Assembly: GCF_022458865.1 (NCBI RefSeq)
Contig: NZ_JAJNMU010000035.1
Span: 1 to 64,000 of the forward strand
Direction: 5' to 3'
DNA from: Paenibacillus periandrae
GTDB lineage: Bacteria > Bacillota > Bacilli > Paenibacillales > NBRC-103111
Length of the DNA: 64,000 nucleotides
Below the pieces are notes generated by a model, which saw only the letters and a list, made by a program, of their open reading frames with translations, did not search any database and was not told the DNA's origin. The translations under genes were made by a program, and so were the position numbers. Below are positions 35,793 through 45,277 of this stretch, in pieces (the first letter of the stretch is position 1; every line of letters begins with the position of its first letter).

Positions 35793-36281
35793 TTATTGTT
35801 CGTCCGCGCTGGGGCCGTACATCCCTGGAACCGGTATTCCGAGCAGTCGGAGATAGACCGTCAACTGACCCCGATGATGATAAACGTGATTGAACATCAG
35901 CGTGCGCACCATGTCGATCCGGGGCGCTTCCAAGACGGTCTCCCCCCTGCTAACGAGCTTCCAGGTTTCCCTTAGCCCATCTTCTCCCCATTCCCGAAGC
36001 TTGCTCTCGGCGAGAGACACGCTCCATTCCAGCGCTTCGAGCAGTTCTTGCCGGGTGGTCGGCTCTGGCAGCGGAACGACCGGAACTTCGCTGACCGCCT
36101 CGTCCAGCAATAGAGCCAGCCCTCCGGGCACTCCCGCAGCGTGTAGGGCGAGCTGTCCTAAAGACATCGATCTCGGGTGCGGTCTCCAAGAGAATTTGTC
36201 TTCCGGGAGCCTTTCGAGAAGCGACCGTGTCGATTCGGCTTCCCTTTTCAATTCACCGCTCCAATCCTCAATAACGTTCAT
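35793..36281 (-). CDS. DinB-family protein
   Basis: This 162-residue four-helix protein has the DinB metal-binding pattern: an early histidine in LGQLALHAAG and two in the late helix FNHVYHHRGQLTVYLRLLG. Relatives act as thiol-dependent S-transferases with bacillithiol or mycothiol, or have unknown roles. ATG 36281 is chosen since GGAGG is eight bases upstream; the ATG at 36287 is too close. The local GC content is higher than in the adjacent SDR gene. Confidence 0.85.
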   Translation of the reverse strand: MNVIEDWSGELKREAESTRSLLERLPEDKFSWRPHPRSMSLGQLALHAAGVPGGLALLLDEAVSEVPVVPLPEPTTRQELLEALEWSVSLAESKLREWGEDGLRETWKLVSRGETVLEAPRIDMVRTLMFNHVYHHRGQLTVYLRLLGIPVPGMYGPSADEQ

Positions 36282-36595
36282 AATCATATCCTCCTCTGGC
36301 CAAGGCCGTTCATCACCTCAATCCTATCACGCCATGCGCGTGAACGTTTCTTACGGATTGCGGTAATCGAGAAAGTCGGTGTTCGAGGAGTAGAGACATT
36401 CCGTCAGCCTTGAGGGCTGACAAGTGGTCTTTTATATGGTTACACCCGATGGATAAGTTAAGAAGGTCCACAGTACCTTTAGCGGAGAAAAAGGACTACC
36501 ACATGGCAGCCCTTGGATATTAACTATGAATTGAATAATTGCTTACTACGTGCCACATCTCAACTACCGTGAACCCTCTTCGTTACAGCAAGCGA
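36282..36595. other. Intergenic region with one hairpin
   Basis: This stretch of about 310 bases has no convincing gene. GTCAGCC (36403-36409) and GGCTGAC (36415-36421) form a short hairpin with a 5-base loop. A short ATG frame at 36450 lacks a ribosome binding site. Nothing else was seen. Confidence 0.5.
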
Positions 36596-37318
36596 TCATG
36601 AAGGGTACACATTGGATTGAAGAGCTTCGTTTAATTGATTAGGAAAATTAACCGTCATGCCATCCACGCCACATTCGAGACAATGCTTCATTAGTGCATC
36701 ATCGGCTACTTTCCAGGCCCGAACCTCAAAGCCGTGCTGCTTCAACAAGCTGACTCCTTCCAGAGTCACGGTATCTGCCTGGGGGCACAGCTGGATAACC
36801 CCATACTCCTTCAATAGTGCCAGATGATCCTCATCCCAATGACGAACCAAATGTCCTAACCGAATCGAACCATGCAATTGCCGAACGGCTTGCAAATTCT
36901 CAAAATCAAACGAGGTAATCGTTACCTTATCAATGAGATCGTGTCTTTTTAATCCATCGATGAGTTCTTCTTCAAGCCCGGATTCTTTCAGCTCCAACGC
37001 CAGGTGGATGGGCTTATTGCCAAAAGCATACAAAAATGTGTCCAAACTGATTAACCGTTCCCCAACATACTTATCTGAAAACCAGGAGCCTGCATCCAAC
37101 TGCTGCAGCTGCTTCCACGTATAATCGGAAACACGTCCCGTCCCGTTGGTTGTACGATTCAGCAATTCATCGTGATGTAAAACAATAACACCGTCCTTGG
37201 ACTTTCTAAGATCGGTTTCCAAGCCATTGGCTCCCATTTCCAATCCTTTGTAAAAGGCTGCCAATGTATTTTCCGGCGCGTTATGCGACGCTCCCCTGTG
37301 AGCAATATTCATAATCAT
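36596..37318 (-). CDS. Glycerophosphodiester phosphodiesterase
   Basis: This 240-residue cytoplasmic enzyme has the GDPD signatures AHRGASHNAPENTLAAF (near residue 5), ETDLRKSKDGVIVLHHDELLNRTT with catalytic His and acidic metal ligands, and LALELKESG. It would release glycerol 3-phosphate from glycerophosphodiesters brought in by the adjacent Ugp-like importer. There is no signal peptide. The start is not certain: a GTG at 37330 and ATGs at 37318 and 37312 are possible; 37318 has best spacing to AAAGGTG. It lies 23 bases after ugpB, as the last gene of the operon. Confidence 0.9.
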   Translation of the reverse strand: MIMNIAHRGASHNAPENTLAAFYKGLEMGANGLETDLRKSKDGVIVLHHDELLNRTTNGTGRVSDYTWKQLQQLDAGSWFSDKYVGERLISLDTFLYAFGNKPIHLALELKESGLEEELIDGLKRHDLIDKVTITSFDFENLQAVRQLHGSIRLGHLVRHWDEDHLALLKEYGVIQLCPQADTVTLEGVSLLKQHGFEVRAWKVADDALMKHCLECGVDGMTVNFPNQLNEALQSNVYPS

Positions 37319-37341
37319 GGATTCATTCACACCTTTGACTT

Positions 37342-38607
37342 TTATTTATATGATTTCATATAATTGATAACTTCAGCTTGCAAAGCGTCCATAACCTTTT
37401 GTGGATCAGCCTTGGCATCATTGTGCACTGTTTCAATCGCATTAACAATACCCGACCAAATGAGTGCGTCGGCTGGGTGGATACCTTCTGCGCGTAAAAA
37501 TTGGGTTTGATCAATGGTCACTTTAAAGTTCGAATCCTTCGTCAAGTGCTGCTTGAAATCAGGCAATTCGTAGGCCGCTTTGTTGACAGGAATATATCCG
37601 GTGCTCATGGAGTTTTGAGCTGTGATCTCCGGACTTGTCAAAAAGGACACTAATTTCCATGACGCTTCCTCATGAGCCTTATCCGATTTGAAAATACCCA
37701 GACCGTTGCCTCCGATCGGTACCCAGCGTTGATTGACCTTTGGCAAATACGCGACTCCGATTTCAAACTTATTGCCAATCTGCTTTTTCAAAGCAGCAAG
37801 TGATGCGCCTGAGCGGAACAACATAGCCAGCTTGCCCGCTGCAAAATCCTCACCTGATGTTTTAATTTGATTTTGCGGCATGATCTTGGACGTATGTACA
37901 GCATCTTGAATCGATTTCAGCGTTTCTACAACCTCTTTGCTGTTCACATTAGGCGTACCGTCTGCCTTGATCAATTGCCCTCCACGATTCCATACCATGG
38001 GTTGGAAATACCACGGGCTGTCGCTATTTAAGTTCAGCCCCCATTCGCCATTGCCGCTCACCTTTTTCCCCGCTTCGATCAGTTCATCCCACGTATCAGG
38101 CACCTTTAAGCCCTGTTTATCCAACATTGTTTTGTTGTAATACATGACCGGAGTGCTGCTCTGGAACGGTATGACCCATTTCTTGTCCTTATACGTGTAC
38201 CGCTGCCAAAATCCAGGCAAAATTTGTGCGACCTCTTCCTTGGACATAAAGCTTTCGATTGGCAATAACTTCCCGCTGTCCGCGATTTGCGGAATCGCAT
38301 GTCTTTGACCCAGTTGAACGACATTAGGCAGACTGTTGGATACGATACCTGCCTGAACCTTTTTGGCCATTTCATCATAATCACCCATGAATTCAACTTC
38401 GATCTTAATATTGGGGTTAGCCGTTTGGAATGCATCCATGTAGCCTTTCAATAGATCCTTTTCCGTAGACCACAGCTTAAGCGTAATCGGTCCGCTTGCA
38501 ACTGCCCCTTTTGCAGTCTCCTGAGTGCTGGTGCTCCCCTGCTGCTCTCCACAACCAGATAGAATAGCTAATAAAGCTGTCATCGTCACTAATACTTTCT
38601 TCTTCAT
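37342..38607 (-). CDS. ugpB: Glycerol-phosphate-binding lipoprotein, UgpB-like
   Basis: This 421-residue extracellular binding protein has a signal peptide with lipobox ILSGC. The motif block FWQRYTYKDKKWVIPFQSST and PVMYYNKTML is typical of UgpB and its relatives for sn-glycerol 3-phosphate or glycerophosphodiesters. ATG 38607 has better spacing to GAGGAG than the ATG at 38616. The adjacent phosphodiesterase gene supports this substrate. A more general sugar specificity cannot be excluded. Confidence 0.82.
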   Translation of the reverse strand: MKKKVLVTMTALLAILSGCGEQQGSTSTQETAKGAVASGPITLKLWSTEKDLLKGYMDAFQTANPNIKIEVEFMGDYDEMAKKVQAGIVSNSLPNVVQLGQRHAIPQIADSGKLLPIESFMSKEEVAQILPGFWQRYTYKDKKWVIPFQSSTPVMYYNKTMLDKQGLKVPDTWDELIEAGKKVSGNGEWGLNLNSDSPWYFQPMVWNRGGQLIKADGTPNVNSKEVVETLKSIQDAVHTSKIMPQNQIKTSGEDFAAGKLAMLFRSGASLAALKKQIGNKFEIGVAYLPKVNQRWVPIGGNGLGIFKSDKAHEEASWKLVSFLTSPEITAQNSMSTGYIPVNKAAYELPDFKQHLTKDSNFKVTIDQTQFLRAEGIHPADALIWSGIVNAIETVHNDAKADPQKVMDALQAEVINYMKSYK

Positions 38608-38686
38608 CTTGTTCATCTCCTCATTTATTGTATGATTAAATTAGCTTCAATTAGGATTCAATAGAAACGACAAGCTACCTGATGGG

Positions 38687-39586
38687 TTACTTCAATCCGC
38701 TCGTGACGATACCACGAACAAAATATTTTTGCAGAAACAAGAACAACACCAGAATCGGCAGGATGACAAAAGTAGAGGCAGCGAGCAGCTGCGGCCATTG
38801 CGTTCCGAGCTCCTTATCGATCATATATCTAAGACCAATTTGCACCGTACGCATCTGCGTCGTATTCGTCACGAGCAGTGGCCACAAATAGCTGTTCCAC
38901 GAATTAATAAAAGCAAACAGACTGACGGTAGCTAAAATGGTTTGCGATAAGGGCAGCACAATCCGGAATAAGGTTGTGAAATGGGAGCATCCATCGATTT
39001 TGGCCGCATCAAGCAAATCTCTAGGAATTGTAAGGAAAAATTGCCTTAGCAAAAAGATGCCAAACACACTCGTCAAGCTCGGTATAATAAGCGCCAGGTG
39101 CGTATTGATAAGCCCCAAAGACTTGACCACCAAATAGGATGGAATCATCGTCGATTCGAAGGGAATCATCGTTGTAGCAATGAATAGGAGAAACCAGCCT
39201 TGCTTGCCTTTGAAATCAACACATGCAAATGCATAGGCGGCCATGCTGCACGTAATTACCTGACCCGCAACCGTACAGACGGAAACCAACACGCTATTCA
39301 TAAAAAAACGGTCGAAAGGCGCACTTTGCCAAGCTTGCAAATAATTGCTCCAGCGTAAGGAGCTCGGCATGCTTAACAGCCCTCCGCCAAATATTTCATC
39401 CGGCATCTTCAGCGAGCTGATCACCATCCAGATGAATGGAAATGCCATCACAAGTGACGCACTGATCAGCAATAGATGCTTCAGAATGGATGCGGCTTGT
39501 TTAATCATCGTTGATGAATTTTGCAAGCTTTTAATCTGATGACCTTGAGGAGAGACACGGCTTACTAGCTTGGTTGAATGATCCAA
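38687..39586 (-). CDS. ugpE: ABC transporter permease, UgpE-like
   Basis: This 299-residue membrane protein has an N-terminal extension of about 35 residues, six hydrophobic segments, the EAA loop DLLDAAKIDGCSHFTTLFRI and the C-terminal FLQKYFVRGIVTSGLKG-type tail (without final Gly). Translation starts with TTG at 39586, nine bases after GGAGG. It pairs with UgpA encoded upstream, with a gap of 19 bases, and lacks an ATPase partner in the operon. Confidence 0.86.
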   Translation of the reverse strand: MDHSTKLVSRVSPQGHQIKSLQNSSTMIKQAASILKHLLLISASLVMAFPFIWMVISSLKMPDEIFGGGLLSMPSSLRWSNYLQAWQSAPFDRFFMNSVLVSVCTVAGQVITCSMAAYAFACVDFKGKQGWFLLFIATTMIPFESTMIPSYLVVKSLGLINTHLALIIPSLTSVFGIFLLRQFFLTIPRDLLDAAKIDGCSHFTTLFRIVLPLSQTILATVSLFAFINSWNSYLWPLLVTNTTQMRTVQIGLRYMIDKELGTQWPQLLAASTFVILPILVLFLFLQKYFVRGIVTSGLK

Positions 39587-39605
39587 TTGTTTACGCCTCC
39601 GTCAT

Positions 39606-40490
39606 TTATTGATAATGCACTTTGCGGCCGACTAATCTCATTTGCACCCAAGTCAGCAAGAGAATGATGCCGAGTAATACCATGGCAATGGCTGAGGCAT
39701 ATCCCATCTGGAAGCGCTCAAACGCATAATTCCACAGGTGCATGACCACAAGCTCTGTGCTTCCGGCTGGACCTCCCTTGGTCATAACGTCGATTTGCGT
39801 GAAGGTCTGAAGCTGCTCAATCGTCAAATAAATAAGCAGAAAAAAGATTGTTGGCGTCAGTAATGGAAGCTTAATGCTTAGCATGATTCGCAGTGGACCT
39901 GCACCGTCCATTTTGGCCGCTTCCTCCACATCTGTTGGAATCCCTTGTAGTCCAGCCAAGTAAATAACGACACAAAACCCGATGTGCTTCCAGATTGCCA
40001 TGATGGCCAAAGAAATTAACGCCGTCTTGGTATCGTTCAACCAGCGCAAGGGCTCCAGTCCCAGCCATTTCATAGCCGCATTGGCCATGCCGTAGTCAGG
40101 GTGATAAATAAACATCCATACAACAGAAATCGCTACAGTGGACGTGACAATAGGGGCAAAGAACAACGAACGGTATACCGATAGTGCCAGACGAAGTCCC
40201 TTGTCGAGCAATAATGCGAATCCAAGCGAAAGCAGCATGGAAATTGGGACTGTCATGATCGTGTAAAGCAGCGTTCGAAATAACGAGTTGTAGAAGCTTT
40301 TGTTTTGAAATAAGCTCACATAATTATCTAATCCTATAAACTCGGGCATCGGCCTCATCATGTCCCACGAGAGTAAGCTTAAGCCTGCACTATAAAAAAT
40401 GGGAATGATTACAAACACTAACAAAATGAGCAGGGAAGGAAGTAACAGTACATATCCCGCCGTATTCTCGCTTCGCTTCCTGACTGTCAT
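39606..40490 (-). CDS. ugpA: ABC transporter permease, UgpA-like
   Basis: This 294-residue membrane protein is the first gene of the glycerol-phosphate importer operon. It has six hydrophobic segments and the EAA loop VEEAAKMDGAGPLRIMLSIK. GAGGTGA precedes the ATG. It is divergent from a LysR-type regulator gene, with a 255-base AT-rich gap holding symmetric sites. The ATPase would be supplied by a shared protein. Confidence 0.87.
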   Translation of the reverse strand: MTVRKRSENTAGYVLLLPSLLILLVFVIIPIFYSAGLSLLSWDMMRPMPEFIGLDNYVSLFQNKSFYNSLFRTLLYTIMTVPISMLLSLGFALLLDKGLRLALSVYRSLFFAPIVTSTVAISVVWMFIYHPDYGMANAAMKWLGLEPLRWLNDTKTALISLAIMAIWKHIGFCVVIYLAGLQGIPTDVEEAAKMDGAGPLRIMLSIKLPLLTPTIFFLLIYLTIEQLQTFTQIDVMTKGGPAGSTELVVMHLWNYAFERFQMGYASAIAMVLLGIILLLTWVQMRLVGRKVHYQ

Positions 40491-40745
40491 AGCATCACCT
40501 CACATCGTTTTAATGACTTTCCTTATATATTTTTATTATAAGTGATTATAGATACAGATCAAGTTAACGTTTTGTAAAACGGAAATTCAGTCTTTTTCGA
40601 TCTATAATAATACTATATATGATATTTAAAGCAAATATTACCATATATTAACTTGAAAAATGATGTAAATATCGATTCTTGATCTCTATTAAATAATTTT
40701 ATATAATAAACCTATAATTAAAAATTATAAGGATGGTGAACCTTT
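40491..40745. promoter_or_regulatory. Divergent control region between ugpA and the LysR gene
   Basis: The AT-rich gap contains CGTTTTGTAAAACG (40568-40581), a perfect palindrome, and a near-palindrome at 40711-40732 (CCTATAATT and AATTATAAGG) that overlaps the LysR ribosome binding site. Several TATAAT-like boxes allow promoters in both directions. A LysR dimer site is likely but which one is not clear. Confidence 0.45.
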
Positions 40746-41663
40746 TTGCAATTACGTGACATTCAGTATGCACTCACTGTAGCCAAAGAGCTGAGCTTCT
40801 CCAAAGCTGCTCAACAGCTTTCGATCAGCCAACCAGCCTTGAGCCAATGCATCAAAAAACTGGAGCAGGAGCTGGGAACCCCTCTATTTTTTCGGGAAAA
40901 CAATACGGTCAAGCTGACAAAAGCCGGAGAGGTGTTTATTAAAGAGGGAAGCGAAATTATGAACAAAAGCGAGCGATTAACCCAGGAAATATCAGCAATA
41001 GCCAACACGCGAGAGGAAAACCTGCGCATTGGCATTTCTCCATTTTATAGCTACCACTACCTACCGAGGATCATACCTGCCTTCAGCAGACAGTACCCTT
41101 CGGTCAAATTAGACATTATGGAGAAGCATTCCGCTACACTGGAGCAGCTGATCATTAACGATGAGGTCGATTTTTGCATGATTCCTCTTCCTTTTGCCTA
41201 TAAGGAGATCGAGTATCAGCATATTTATCAGGAGCAAATTTTATTTGCCATTCCGAAAAACAATGAGCTTAACGCTTATTTGACGCCTGCCATGTCCGTT
41301 GGTTTGCCTTTTATTGATTTGCGGTTGGCCAAGCACCAGCCGTTTATTTTTCTTAAAACAGAGCAAAAGTTCACACCGATGGGACATCGCCTCTGTAATG
41401 AGGCTGGCTTCACGCCACATATCGTATTCGAAACGATGAACTGGGATACGATCAATTCCTTGGTGGCCACTGGAATGGGGGTAGGCTTCGTCCCTGAAAT
41501 TTTGATTGGATCATCAACGGTTGATGAGCAGCCTACTTATTGCCGTATATTGGCTGAAAATACGACTCGCAGCTATGTGGTAGCACATAAAAAAGGACGG
41601 AGTCTCTCGACTACCGCCAACAATTTTATACGCGTCGCCAAAAATTCGTTCCTCAGAGACTAA
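40746..41663 (+). CDS. LysR-family transcriptional regulator
   Basis: This 305-residue regulator has an N-terminal winged helix (LSFSKAAQQLSISQPALSQCIKKLEQELGTPLF, about residues 17-49, described only by its ends) and a C-terminal two-lobed effector domain (about 90-300). Translation begins with TTG at 40746, giving the common MQLRDIQY start. It is divergent from the Ugp-like operon and probably controls it. No cognate small molecule can be inferred. Confidence 0.88.
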   Translation: MQLRDIQYALTVAKELSFSKAAQQLSISQPALSQCIKKLEQELGTPLFFRENNTVKLTKAGEVFIKEGSEIMNKSERLTQEISAIANTREENLRIGISPFYSYHYLPRIIPAFSRQYPSVKLDIMEKHSATLEQLIINDEVDFCMIPLPFAYKEIEYQHIYQEQILFAIPKNNELNAYLTPAMSVGLPFIDLRLAKHQPFIFLKTEQKFTPMGHRLCNEAGFTPHIVFETMNWDTINSLVATGMGVGFVPEILIGSSTVDEQPTYCRILAENTTRSYVVAHKKGRSLSTTANNFIRVAKNSFLRD

Positions 41664-41711
41664 ACGCCCGGAATGAATCATGGAGAGCATCCTTATTTGG
41701 TTCGCTGTGGT

Positions 41712-43415
41712 TCAGTGCAGTTCAGGCTCCGAAAAAAATCGGAATCGGAGTAAACGATCGGCTGGCGTGACCCAGTTCATAGTCAAATTAAGTGCTTCCT
41801 TATTGATAACATCATTGCGCATGGAAACTTCGAAGTGCTCCAAAGCACCCTCTTCAATGCGAATGTGGTCTTCACCGCAGCTGTATACGGCAGCCCCCTC
41901 AGTCAAGCGCTGTATGGAAGGCGCCGTATGCTCAAGGCCTTCACCCTGCAGCTGTCCATGTGCATCAAACATGCAGATGGCCTGCAGGTAGATGCCGGCT
42001 CTCTCCTCCGAGATGATGCGCACATCAACACCATCGTCTAGCAGCTTAACCTCGATACCAATGCGGAGATGGAGAATATCGGTGCGCTCACGCAGATGAT
42101 TCGGCAACTTCACATACATCCCTTTGGCATCTCTCGTATGCTCTTCAGCAAGCGGCTGGAAATAACAACCCTCCAGCTCAACTTCCATTCTGTACGTATC
42201 CTCCGCAAGCTTGCGGATACCCGGGAACGCAGCCGCTCCGATACCGAACCAGCCGACACCCAATTTCAATGCCGGCATTCTCGCTTGGCCGTACTGGATA
42301 TACATCATTTCCGGCTGGCCTGCCATCACTGTCACGCTCAGCTTGCCCCTGCGATGGCGCAGTACGGATGCTCCATGTGGGTGCTTCACAACGGGACCAA
42401 GATAGGGCACACGGTCCGGTACCCGTACCACATTGTTTTCCCCGAACAATACCGTATAGCTGTCGGACAAAGGCGTATCGTCACCCGGCAGCTCCATCAG
42501 CTCCGGCTCCAGCATCCAGTGAATTAAACCCAGTGAACCCTTCGACGACGTCCGGTCGGCGGTGCGGGCCAACGCTGCCAGTATCGGGTCCTTGCTGCGT
42601 GCTGCCATCAAATGGCAGGCAACATAAAAACGGTCATCCAGCTTCGCCACCTGACCGAGATCCTGACGCCCCGAGTATTCGGTCGCAATGGTGTCGCCCG
42701 GATGAAGCAGATAGCTCATCATGACCAAGGTGCTTTGAGCGGCTTCAAAGGCAGGCTCGTAATCGAACGTCCGTCCGACTGTATGCAAATAATAAGCGCA
42801 GATAGCGTTGTATATCGCATTACTGCGTTCCGTCCATTCTCCATATTCGGTAATATCGAGACCTTCATTCAGAAACTGAAAAGCGCGGTCCCGGAATGCC
42901 GTCCCGCCGAACAGCTCATGCATTTTGGCAAGCGCAGAGGCATGCACCCAGCGATGGTTCGGTGTATGGATGCCTCCGTACAGCATGCTGCCCTGCGCCC
43001 TTTCCATAAACAACTCAAGAGTCTCCGTAATTGCCGCCGTCTCCGCACCGCCGAAACGCCTTCCCAGCTCTACCAGCAAAGCGACCAGATGAGAAGTAAA
43101 CGCGGTATCCGGCGGTGAATCAATATTGCAGTTGTACAACGACACCGATCCGCTTGGCAGCTGGATCGCAAGAAATGCCGAAGCCAGCTCATGAAGTATC
43201 GCAAGCAGCTCGCTGTTGTGGTAATACCGCGAATCCGGCTGGCAGTATAATGGAAGCATCAGCGCCAATCTGCCCAGCTCAAGTCCCTGTGAGCTGAGCC
43301 TCCTCCCATGCACCTGCTCATCGCGAAATCTGGCCAATTCCTCATCCAATCTATGATCCTGCAGATCAATCAATTCTCTGATCTCGGCAGTACTGTTATA
43401 AGGGGTACCGTTCAT
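41712..43415 (-). CDS. Putative glycan-degrading enzyme, alpha/alpha-barrel type
   Basis: This 567-residue protein has no signal peptide, so it is likely cytoplasmic. The first two-thirds (about residues 60-330) are helical with repeated patterns (YCQPDSRYYHNSELL, GIHTPNHRWVHASALAKM, EYGEWTERSNAIYN), like the (alpha/alpha)-toroid part of polysaccharide lyases and heparinase-type enzymes; the last third is beta-rich. The NHR.VHASAL and EYGEW blocks are candidates for catalytic residues. No exact family is claimed. ATG 43415 follows AAGGAG at nine bases. It ends the operon of the second oligosaccharide importer. Confidence 0.7.
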   Translation of the reverse strand: MNGTPYNSTAEIRELIDLQDHRLDEELARFRDEQVHGRRLSSQGLELGRLALMLPLYCQPDSRYYHNSELLAILHELASAFLAIQLPSGSVSLYNCNIDSPPDTAFTSHLVALLVELGRRFGGAETAAITETLELFMERAQGSMLYGGIHTPNHRWVHASALAKMHELFGGTAFRDRAFQFLNEGLDITEYGEWTERSNAIYNAICAYYLHTVGRTFDYEPAFEAAQSTLVMMSYLLHPGDTIATEYSGRQDLGQVAKLDDRFYVACHLMAARSKDPILAALARTADRTSSKGSLGLIHWMLEPELMELPGDDTPLSDSYTVLFGENNVVRVPDRVPYLGPVVKHPHGASVLRHRRGKLSVTVMAGQPEMMYIQYGQARMPALKLGVGWFGIGAAAFPGIRKLAEDTYRMEVELEGCYFQPLAEEHTRDAKGMYVKLPNHLRERTDILHLRIGIEVKLLDDGVDVRIISEERAGIYLQAICMFDAHGQLQGEGLEHTAPSIQRLTEGAAVYSCGEDHIRIEEGALEHFEVSMRNDVINKEALNLTMNWVTPADRLLRFRFFSEPELH

Positions 43416-43466
43416 TCCTATTCTCTCCTTCAGCTCGTTATCGCTCAACCTGTAGCTCCCATAAAT

Positions 43467-43515
43467 ATACAGAGGAGGAAAGGAGAACAAGCTCCTTCTT
43501 CCTCCTCCTCTGTAT
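43467..43515 (-). terminator. Long hairpin between the binding-protein and enzyme genes
   Basis: ATACAGAGGAGGA (43467-43479) pairs with TCCTCCTCTGTAT (43503-43515), and inside AAGGAG pairs with CTCCTT. There is no good T run. It may stabilise the upstream mRNA or lower readthrough. Confidence 0.5.
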
Positions 43516-43563
43516 CATTTAGTAAATCTCCATTTTTTTGTATAGCTGCAGCCTGCTTGTTTT

Positions 43564-45198
43564 TTATTTATTGGTTGTTTTCCAGTTGATGTTCTTTAGG
43601 TTCTCGGTAACTTCCTTGTCATACTCACGACCGCCATTTTTCTCCCAACCGGCTACGAGAGCATCCCACTCCTGGTCAAAGTTCGGAACGATAATCACCT
43701 TGGACAATTTCTCGTACAAATATTTGGTGATGTTCACACCGTTTTTCTCGGCCACCTTACGCTGTGTATCGAAAACCGGATAACTTTTTCCATATTTTTC
43801 GAACATGCGATAGTAAGGGTCCATCAGCTTGGCGATCTCTTCCTTCTTCGGATCAGCCGCATTGATTTGCAAAATCTGCTCCTTCGTAGGAGGTCCCATA
43901 TAACCTTGAGTCAGCAGATTCAGGTCATTGAAATACCAATCGATCTCCTTGACGTTTTTGGCCGGATCGATCACGGTACGCACGCCGTTATCGACTTTAT
44001 AATGTGTGCCTTCCAGGCCGCTCTGCACGATCGCGACGTTTTTGGCGAGGAAGTTCAGGAACTTGACGGCCGCTTCCGGATTTTTCGTTGACTTTGGAAT
44101 CAGATTAAGCAGCCCGAACTGCGACTCAAGCGAGGTTAGCTGGGTACCATTCGGTCTCTTGAACGGCTCCACCGTTACCCAGGTAGCAGTCGGTACCGTC
44201 TTTCTCGTCTCCACAGTCATTTCCCAAACCGGATTATTGGAATCAATAAAGCCCGCTGTTCCTGACGTATAATGCTGTTGATACTGCTGGGAGTTAACGT
44301 CGGTCACGAACTCCTTGGACAACAGGCCCTCCCGGTACAGCTTATTCATAAAGGCGAAGAACGCTTTGCCCTCGGGAAGATCAACCGCGGAATGGAACAC
44401 ACCATCGGTATAGTTGCCTGTCGGCATATACACCTCGGTTTTCGGACCGTCCATCGCAACGCCCGCGCCCCACATCGGACCGTAGAAGAAAGCTTTCATC
44501 CCTTGATTAATCGCCGGAATCGCCCAAGGCACCACGTTGTCTTTTCCTACGCCGCCGGGGTCCTTTTCCTTAAACGCTTTCAATACCGTATACAGCTCAT
44601 CGAGCGTCGTAGGCGCTTTCATATTCAGCTTGTCAAGCCAGTCCTGACGGATTTTCATGGAGGGACCGACCGCCGTGCTCATCCGCATAGCCGGTATGGC
44701 GTAACGCTTGCCTTTGTACGTACCCGCGGAATCCAGTGCAGGCTTGATCAGCTTCTTGATGTCGGGTCCGTATTTATCGAGCAGGGTATCCAATTCCCAC
44801 AAGCCACCCTGCTCGGCCCATTTGAACATTGCATTCAAATCGTACGTGATCAGGATATCCGGCGATTCACCGGAAGCCATCCAGGTGCTGTTCTTCTCAC
44901 TTTCCTGAGACCTTGGCAGTGTGACATACTCCACGTCCAGACCTTCTTTTTTGGCATTCTCCTTGATCCATTTGACCAGCAATGAATCGGTCAGCTTTTC
45001 ACCGCTTGGCGAGTTGGAACGATCCCAGAGCGATACCCGGACTTTCTCTAATTTAACCGGATCGGCCGCTTTTTTGGCATCGCCGGCAGCTGCCGTGGAG
45101 TCGCTTGGATTGGCACCTCCCGTACAGCCGATCAGCAGGCTTGGAATCAGCATAGCTGCCATAGAAAGCTTAAGTCCCCTGTTCAATGTTGCTTTCAA
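43564..45198 (-). CDS. Extracellular oligosaccharide-binding lipoprotein, LipO type
   Basis: This 544-residue lipoprotein has a basic start, a hydrophobic core and the lipobox LLIGC (Cys25). The mature part belongs to the large LplA/LipO solute-binding group, with VSLWDRSNSPSGEKLTDSLL near its N-terminus. Translation is set at TTG 45198 because AAGGAGG lies eight bases upstream and the resulting signal peptide is standard; a longer ATG frame to 45225 has no such site. It supplies substrate to the two permeases upstream in the operon. Confidence 0.87.
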   Translation of the reverse strand: MKATLNRGLKLSMAAMLIPSLLIGCTGGANPSDSTAAAGDAKKAADPVKLEKVRVSLWDRSNSPSGEKLTDSLLVKWIKENAKKEGLDVEYVTLPRSQESEKNSTWMASGESPDILITYDLNAMFKWAEQGGLWELDTLLDKYGPDIKKLIKPALDSAGTYKGKRYAIPAMRMSTAVGPSMKIRQDWLDKLNMKAPTTLDELYTVLKAFKEKDPGGVGKDNVVPWAIPAINQGMKAFFYGPMWGAGVAMDGPKTEVYMPTGNYTDGVFHSAVDLPEGKAFFAFMNKLYREGLLSKEFVTDVNSQQYQQHYTSGTAGFIDSNNPVWEMTVETRKTVPTATWVTVEPFKRPNGTQLTSLESQFGLLNLIPKSTKNPEAAVKFLNFLAKNVAIVQSGLEGTHYKVDNGVRTVIDPAKNVKEIDWYFNDLNLLTQGYMGPPTKEQILQINAADPKKEEIAKLMDPYYRMFEKYGKSYPVFDTQRKVAEKNGVNITKYLYEKLSKVIIVPNFDQEWDALVAGWEKNGGREYDKEVTENLKNINWKTTNK

Positions 45199-45277
45199 AG
45201 TCGTTTCCTCCTTGTTGTCTGTCACAGATTTATATGAAGTCAGGCGCTGCAGGCAGCCTCCCGCATCGTATACAACT

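Noticed and set aside
36450..36524. 24-codon frame beginning MDKLRR, similar in DNA to the start of the GyrI-like gene at 33202
   Set aside because: The similarity covers only about 17 bases, there is no ribosome binding site, and the peptide does not follow the GyrI pattern.
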